Source of the DNA: Candidatus Omnitrophota bacterium
GTDB lineage: Bacteria > Omnitrophota > Gorgyraeia > Gygaellales > Profunditerraquicolaceae
Length of the DNA: 11,027 nucleotides
Direction: 5' to 3'
Assembly: GCA_028715095.1 (NCBI GenBank)
Contig: JAQUSM010000024.1
Span: forward strand, 1-11,027
In this document: positions 6,554-11,027 of the stretch, in pieces
Layout of the letters: each line of letters opens with the position of its first letter
How positions within the stretch are numbered: the first letter of the stretch is position 1
The notes under the pieces: model-generated
The model's input: the letters and a program-made list of their open reading frames with translations, nothing else
Told to the model about the DNA's origin: nothing
The model's database searches: none
Program-made: the position numbers and the translations under genes

Positions 6554-7687
6554 TCAAAACACCTTCTTCCTGAATTTTATTATTGCCAGGCCGAACATGG
6601 AAAACGCAAATAATAACAAAAACAAAGCCTCATCCCACATTACATCTATGCCGTTGCCTTTAAGAAACAGCCCGCGCAAGATAATAATATAATAACGCGC
6701 CGGGATAAGATAAGTAATAACCTGGACCGCCTGCGGCATATTAAAGATCGGATAAATGAACCCGGATAGAAGCATCGTCGGTATAAAAGTAGTCAATGTC
6801 GCCAGTTGGCTTGCCAGCAATTGCGTCCTGGCTACCGTAGAAATTAATATCCCCTGGGAGAGCGCGCCGGTCAAAAACAAGGCGCTTAAAAACACCAGCA
6901 GTAAATAGCTGCCCTTAAAAGGAACGCCGAATAAAAACCTGGCCATAACCACTCCCACAAAAAGATCAATAAAGCCGATCACAAAATACGGCAGGAACTT
7001 GCCAATGATCAACTCCGGAGCTTTTACGGGAGTGGAAATTAACTGTTCCATGGTACCTCTCTCCCATTCCCTGGCCACACAGATGGAAGTAAGCAGCGCC
7101 GCGATAATCATAATAATCATCGCAATTACCCCCGGGACAATAAACCACCTGCTGTTTAGCCCCATATTAAACCAAACCCTTGAACGCATCTCTATGGACC
7201 TTGCCGGGCTAAACCCCCGGCTTGAAAGCGCCTCTACGAGCAATGTCGTATTATATTTAGCAACTACTGAACGCACATACCCCATGGCGATAGTGGCGGT
7301 ATTGGAGTCGCTTCCGTCGACTAATAACTGCAATGTGGAGGTTTTCCCGGATTCAATAAAATGCGAGAAGTCTTTTGGAATTACCATGGCCATCATTACA
7401 TCGCCGCTGTCAATCATATGCTGTATATCACGGTAATTATCCGTATATTTGACAATCTTAAAATACTTTGAGTTTTTGAAATTAAGCAGAAAATCGCGCG
7501 AAATTTTGCTTGATGCGTCCTGGTTCCATACAACAGTGGCTACCCTGTCGATATCCAGGGATAATCCATATCCGAAAATCAGAAGCAATAACACCGGTAT
7601 GACTATGGCTAAGCCCAGCGAGCGCGGATCGCGCTTGATCTGGATAAATTCCTTATTGGATATGGCTAAGACTCTTTTAAAATTCAT
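6554..7687 (-). CDS. ybhS: ABC-2 family transporter permease, YbhS-like
   Basis: The protein has 377 residues and the same layout as the next gene, with which it is paralogous. It has an N-terminal helix after NKEFIQIKRDPRS (11-23), a periplasmic domain to about 180 with VVWNQDASSKISRDFLLNF and LLVDGSDSNTATIAMGY, then five helices. The coupling loop CVAREWERGTMEQLISTPVK (203-222) matches the YbhS form (AREWERGTME) rather than the YbhR form. The C-terminal region has MLLSGFIYPIFNMPQAVQ and IPARYYIIILRGLFLKG. Together with the downstream permease it would make a heterodimeric inner-membrane channel. The start codon overlaps the ATPase stop by 4 bases (ATGA), a classic coupling junction, with only a weak AAAGA upstream. 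Confidence 0.88.
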   Translation of the reverse strand: MNFKRVLAISNKEFIQIKRDPRSLGLAIVIPVLLLLIFGYGLSLDIDRVATVVWNQDASSKISRDFLLNFKNSKYFKIVKYTDNYRDIQHMIDSGDVMMAMVIPKDFSHFIESGKTSTLQLLVDGSDSNTATIAMGYVRSVVAKYNTTLLVEALSSRGFSPARSIEMRSRVWFNMGLNSRWFIVPGVIAMIIMIIAALLTSICVAREWERGTMEQLISTPVKAPELIIGKFLPYFVIGFIDLFVGVVMARFLFGVPFKGSYLLLVFLSALFLTGALSQGILISTVARTQLLASQLATLTTFIPTMLLSGFIYPIFNMPQAVQVITYLIPARYYIIILRGLFLKGNGIDVMWDEALFLLLFAFSMFGLAIIKFRKKVF

Positions 7688-8655
7688 TTATCTTTATGCT
7701 CGGCGTCGTAATCTTCTATCAATGAAACAAACACGTCCTCCAGGGAAGCCTTGATCTTATTCACAGAATAAGCTTCCACTTTTTCCTTTTCAAACAGCTT
7801 CTTTAAATCAAACGCGGCAGCAAGCGCGTCATAAGCGACAGCGTGTATATTTATTCCGAAAAGAGCTGTCTCCTTGATAGATTCAAGATTGGCTATTCTT
7901 TCAAGCCAATTCTGCGCGCTCGGTATAACAATCTCAAGGATCTCATGTTTCATAACCTTAGTCTTCATTTCATCCGGCGAACCCATGGCAATCATCGTGC
8001 CGTGATAAATCATAACCAAGCGGTTGCAATTCTCCGCCTCGTCCATATAATGAGTGGTCACAAAGATAGTCCTGCCTAAAGAAGCCATTTCCTTGATCAC
8101 GCTCCAAAAATTCGCCCGGGTGATTGGATCAACACCGGAAGTCGGCTCATCAAGGAAAATAATCTTCGGTTGATGGATTATGGCGCAGCCTAAAGCCAAA
8201 CGCTGTTTCCACCCCCCGGAAAGCGTGCTGGTCAGGCTGCTGCGGAAAGCATCTATCCCGGCTATTTTGATCGTCTCATCTTTGCGTTTTTGCCTTTCAT
8301 GTTCCGGTATATTATATATACGGCTGTAAAAATCTATATTTTCCTCAACGGTAAGGTCGTCATAAAGGGAGAATTTCTGGGACATATAGCCTATATTCTC
8401 CTTGATCTTGAATTGTTCCTTAACTATATCAAAACCCCCTACGCTGCCGCTGCCTGAAGTAGGCGTATATATACCGCAGAGCATACGGATAGTTGTGGAT
8501 TTGCCTGCGCCATTGGGCCCCAGGAATCCGAAGATCTCTCCTTGTTTAACTTCAAAGTTAATATGATTAACCGCGGTAAAATCCCCGAATTTTTTCTCGA
8601 GGTCCCGCACCCTTACGGCAATTTCGTTATTTTCCATGTCCGGATTCATAGTCAT
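7684..8655 (-). CDS. ABC transporter ATPase, equivalent to the C-terminal half of YbhF
   Basis: The protein has 323 residues. It contains a full set of ATPase motifs: Walker A GPNGAGKS (46-53), Q-loop Q93, signature LSGGWKQRL (145-153), Walker B IIFLDE (165-170), and H-loop H202 in TTHYMDEAE. A C-terminal extension of about 90 residues ends SLEDVFVSLIEDYDAEH, as in E. coli YbhF. The signature has Trp after SGG instead of the usual Gln/Met. It powers the two permeases downstream. The start is uncertain: ATGs at 8655, 8649 and 8637 are all in frame, and none has a good ribosome binding site. Alignment of the domain starts at about residue 11, so 8637 would also give a complete protein. The gene overlaps the upstream ATPase gene by 29 bases (11 if 8637 is used). 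Confidence 0.9.
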   Translation of the reverse strand: MTMNPDMENNEIAVRVRDLEKKFGDFTAVNHINFEVKQGEIFGFLGPNGAGKSTTIRMLCGIYTPTSGSGSVGGFDIVKEQFKIKENIGYMSQKFSLYDDLTVEENIDFYSRIYNIPEHERQKRKDETIKIAGIDAFRSSLTSTLSGGWKQRLALGCAIIHQPKIIFLDEPTSGVDPITRANFWSVIKEMASLGRTIFVTTHYMDEAENCNRLVMIYHGTMIAMGSPDEMKTKVMKHEILEIVIPSAQNWLERIANLESIKETALFGINIHAVAYDALAAAFDLKKLFEKEKVEAYSVNKIKASLEDVFVSLIEDYDAEHKDK

Positions 8656-9367
8656 TGACTATTTTTATAAAAGCCTGCTCCAATGTTTTTACATTAAACT
8701 CTTTTTTAATATTATCCGGGCTGTCACAGCGCAAGAGCATCCCTTTATGTATAAGCCCCACCCTGCGGCAGCGTTCTGCTTCATCAAGATATGAAGTTGA
8801 ATAAAGGATGGTTACTTTTTCTTTTAGGAGGTCATAGAGTATCGACCAGAAATCCCTGCGGGAGACAGGGTCAACTCCATTGGTCGGTTCATCCAGGAAT
8901 AAAACCTTCGGGGTATGTATCAGCGCGCAGGAAAGGCCAAGCTTCTGTTTCATCCCGCCGGATAACTTACCGGCAAGCCGCTCTTTAAAAGGCAGGAGCC
9001 CGGAAAACCCGAGCAATTTCTCAATTACATCCTGGCGCTTGTTTTTCGAAACACAGAAAACATCCGCGTAGAAATTTATATTTTCCAGGACAGTGAGCTC
9101 TTCGTAGAGGCCGAAGCGCTGGGACATATAGGCGATATTTTCTTTTAGCTTTTCAGATTCTTTTACGATATGATTGCCGTAAACCCAGCCTTCTCCGCTT
9201 GTAGGTTCAAGAATTCCTGTCAAAAGGCGCATGGTTGTGGTCTTTCCTGCACCGTCAGGTCCGACCAAACCGAATATCTCGCCTTCTTCTATTTCAAGGT
9301 TTAGAGAGTTAACCGCAATATTATCCCCGAATTTCCTGGTGAGAGCGGAGGCCTTTATGGTAGACAT
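8627..9367 (-). CDS. ABC transporter ATPase, equivalent to the N-terminal half of YbhF
   Basis: The protein has 246 residues. Motifs are Walker A GPDGAGKT (36-43), Q83, signature LSGGMKQKL (135-143) and Walker B VLFLDE (155-160). In the H-loop, the position of the switch histidine is Ser192 (YSTSYLDEAERC). The Asp in GPDGAGKT and the STSYLDEAE stretch are also, from memory, features of the first ATPase domain of E. coli YbhF. So the missing His looks like an ancestral property rather than damage. One of the two ATP sites would then be impaired. This gene and the next add up to about 569 residues, close to YbhF (about 578). The ATG follows the stop of the fusion-protein gene by 1 base (TAATATG), with no clear ribosome binding site. 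Confidence 0.9.
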   Translation of the reverse strand: MSTIKASALTRKFGDNIAVNSLNLEIEEGEIFGLVGPDGAGKTTTMRLLTGILEPTSGEGWVYGNHIVKESEKLKENIAYMSQRFGLYEELTVLENINFYADVFCVSKNKRQDVIEKLLGFSGLLPFKERLAGKLSGGMKQKLGLSCALIHTPKVLFLDEPTNGVDPVSRRDFWSILYDLLKEKVTILYSTSYLDEAERCRRVGLIHKGMLLRCDSPDNIKKEFNVKTLEQAFIKIVNDYESGHGK

Positions 9368-9368
9368 A

Positions 9369-10202
9369 TTATTCTATGATATAGGCGTCTGCGGGCATGC
9401 CGGGTTTAAGCTCAAGGCTGGAATTATCAACCCTGACCTTTATCCTGTAAACTAATTTGACTCTTTCTTCCGTAGTCTGTATGGTCTTAGGGGTAAATTC
9501 CGCTTCGCTGGAAACAAAAGATACCCAGCCTTTATATCTTTTGCCTGGATAGGTATCGGCAAGGACATAAGCTTCCTGATTAAGTTTTACACGGCCAAGT
9601 TCGGTTTCATTGATATAAGCGGTAACCCATAGATTATTCAGGTCAACAACGGTAAAAACAGGAGCGCCTATCTGCACCACCTCTCCCGGTAATGAACTTT
9701 TGACAAGCACAAACCCGTTAAGCGGAGAGACAAGTTCGGCAAAACCTAATCTTGTCTTGGCCAGCTCAAATGACGCCCTCAATGCTTCGATATTAGCCTT
9801 ATCTGCCTCAGCAAGCGTTTGAGCTGCGTCCCGTTGTTGCATAGGTATTGCCCCGGCTTTAAAAAGGTTCTCGGCGCGTTCATAATCCAGTTTATCCAGC
9901 GCATATTGATGCTCCGCAGCTTTTAAAGACCCCTCGGCATTATCACGTATCTTAACCAATTCATCGGTATTAATCCTGGCCACCGGCTCGCCTTCCTTAA
10001 CTACCCTGCCCTCATCAGTAAGCAGCTCAGTGATCTGGCCCTGCACGCGGAAAGATAAACGCACATCATCCCCCTCAATATTTCCGGAAACCTTGATCTG
10101 TCCGTGGTTATGGTCATGCGTTCCCCAGAAATAGGCTGCGGCAGCTCCGCATGCAATCAGGATAAAAATAATAAATAGTGCCGGTTTAACTTTTTTCTTC
10201 AT
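9369..10202 (-). CDS. ybhG: HlyD-family membrane fusion protein, YbhG-like
   Basis: The protein has 277 residues counted from the ATG at 10200-10202, which has a strong GGGAGG five to six bases upstream. A frame extension to 10238 (MRAPGSLTREEL...) runs into the upstream gene and lacks such a site. There is one N-terminal anchor helix (residues 9-26), then HDHNHG. Next comes the first half of a lipoyl-like hairpin (GNIEGDDVRLSFRVQGQITE, GRVVKEGEPVARI), a coiled-coil hairpin (about 80-150), the second lipoyl half (AELVSPLNGFVLVKSSLPGE), and a beta-barrel. The stretch FTPKTIQTTEERVKLVYRIK (236-255) is the signature of the YbhG/YhiI subgroup. It bridges the inner-membrane ABC transporter to the TolC-type channel. 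The start lies inside the end of the TolC-family gene (17-base overlap). Confidence 0.9.
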   Translation of the reverse strand: MKKKVKPALFIIFILIACGAAAAYFWGTHDHNHGQIKVSGNIEGDDVRLSFRVQGQITELLTDEGRVVKEGEPVARINTDELVKIRDNAEGSLKAAEHQYALDKLDYERAENLFKAGAIPMQQRDAAQTLAEADKANIEALRASFELAKTRLGFAELVSPLNGFVLVKSSLPGEVVQIGAPVFTVVDLNNLWVTAYINETELGRVKLNQEAYVLADTYPGKRYKGWVSFVSSEAEFTPKTIQTTEERVKLVYRIKVRVDNSSLELKPGMPADAYIIE

Positions 10203-11027
10203 TAATTCCTCCCTGGTCAGGCTGCCTGGCGCCCTCAACCGTTAAAAAACTTTTCCCCAAAGTCCTGTCTAATTCTGCCTGGGCCATAAGGTAATCATAA
10301 ATACCCTGCGAAAGATTCGTCTCAATCTGGCTTAATGACACCTGCGCGTCAAGCACATCAAGGTTTTTGGCCTGGCCATTATCGTAACTGACCTTGGCTA
10401 TCTCTAAAGCTTCCTTGGCCTGGCCGACGTTATCTTTTTGGGAATTAATCACCTGTTCGGACTGTTTTAAATCAAGGCATGCCTGGCGCACATCAACGGC
10501 AATCTGCTCAACCAGGTTTTCCTTGGTCAACACCGCCTGACTGTAACGCAGTTTAGCGGCATCCACTTTAGCCTTAGTAGAAAACCCGTCAAATACCGCA
10601 AAAGATAAAGTCAGGCCGGCATTCCAGTTATTGTGCTTCTTATTGATCAAGCTGCCCCAGCTATTGGAACGAAAATCATAACCTGCGCTGGCGTTAACAA
10701 GCGGCCGCCATCCGGATTTTGCCATTTGTATTGACCATTTACTGATATCAATACCCAGTGTCCTTAAAGCCATCTCCGGCTTATTAAGGTAAGCCTGTTT
10801 TAAAAAGTCATCTTCCCTGATCTCTGTTAATGAATAAATAAGCTGCCTGTCCGTTACCTCCAGCTTCTCTTGTTGCTTAAAATTAAGGAGTTTCTTTAGT
10901 TCCGCCTTGATAAGCTCAACGGCGTTCTTGGCCTTTACCAGTTCCGGCATGGTCAGCGAAACCTGCACGCTGGACTGCAGGAGGTCAAACCTTGATGATA
11001 GCCCCTGGGCATACCTGTTTTTCACAT
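10186..11027 (-). CDS. TolC-family outer-membrane efflux channel, C-terminal part (cut by window edge)
   Basis: The C-terminal 280 residues or so are present and the frame is open to the end of the window, so the true start lies beyond it. A GTG at 11023-11025 is internal, since VKNRYAQGLSSRFDLLQSSV is a standard TolC helix segment (the 'G-x-x-S/T-x-x-D-x-L' repeat motif). The second half repeats the layout: LTLSFAVFDGFSTKAKVDAA, then a long helix, then NGQAKNLDVLDAQVSLSQIE, the paired motif of the two-fold TolC repeat. Such proteins form trimeric channels across the outer membrane and periplasm. The channel with the downstream fusion protein and ABC genes would make a tripartite exporter. 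The last codons (GGINEEKS) overlap the next gene, and their bases supply its ribosome binding site. Confidence 0.9.
   Translation of the reverse strand, partial: VKNRYAQGLSSRFDLLQSSVQVSLTMPELVKAKNAVELIKAELKKLLNFKQQEKLEVTDRQLIYSLTEIREDDFLKQAYLNKPEMALRTLGIDISKWSIQMAKSGWRPLVNASAGYDFRSNSWGSLINKKHNNWNAGLTLSFAVFDGFSTKAKVDAAKLRYSQAVLTKENLVEQIAVDVRQACLDLKQSEQVINSQKDNVGQAKEALEIAKVSYDNGQAKNLDVLDAQVSLSQIETNLSQGIYDYLMAQAELDRTLGKSFLTVEGARQPDQGGINEEKS

Noticed and set aside
10203..10238. Upstream extension of the fusion-protein gene by 12 codons
   Set aside because: The ATG at 10202 has a much better ribosome binding site and places the membrane anchor right at the N-terminus, as usual for this family.
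1..11027. CRISPR arrays, tRNA or rRNA genes, insertion sequences and attachment sites
   Set aside because: I looked for regularly spaced repeats, tRNA-like cloverleaf ends and transposase motifs and saw none. The region is densely packed with ordinary minus-strand genes.

Overview
The window is about 11 kb from a Gram-negative (diderm) bacterium. Every supported gene lies on the minus strand, so it reads from high to low coordinates. Base composition is moderate to slightly AT-rich. An outer-membrane efflux channel, a membrane fusion protein and a Hyf-type energy-converting hydrogenase membrane arm together suggest an anaerobic, hydrogen-metabolising diderm. The style (short AsmA-like protein, Hyf modules, separate half-size ABC ATPases) would suit an uncultured lineage such as Omnitrophota or a relative. 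That placement is inference only; there is no rRNA or marker gene here.

Region 1 (11027 down to 5425) is a compact efflux operon: a TolC-family outer-membrane channel (cut by the window edge), a HlyD/YbhG-type fusion protein, two ABC ATPases, and two ABC-2 permeases. It has the order and sequence features of E. coli ybhG-ybhF-ybhS-ybhR. The difference is that the double-ATPase protein YbhF is here two separate, overlapping genes. Junctions in this block range from a 29-base overlap to a 1-base gap, so the genes are almost certainly co-transcribed and translationally coupled.

Region 2 (5390 down to 3749) continues the same series with short gaps: a secreted 160-residue protein with a charged tail, a secreted 111-residue small beta-rich protein, and a single-pass AsmA-like protein. 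All three are predicted to act in the cell envelope and may be accessories of the transporter, but their function is unknown.

Region 3 (3748 down to 3574) is the only real intergenic region. It holds a strong two-tier hairpin flanked by T-runs on both strands, either a bidirectional terminator or an attenuator in the leader of the next operon, plus a weak candidate promoter.

Region 4 (3573 down to 1) is the start of a hydrogenase-4-like operon: hyfB, hyfC, hyfE and the first 73 codons of hyfF. These encode proton-translocating membrane subunits related to complex I NuoL/M/N, NuoH and NuoK. The catalytic subunits would lie beyond base 1, so whether the complex is a true [NiFe]-hydrogenase cannot be decided here.
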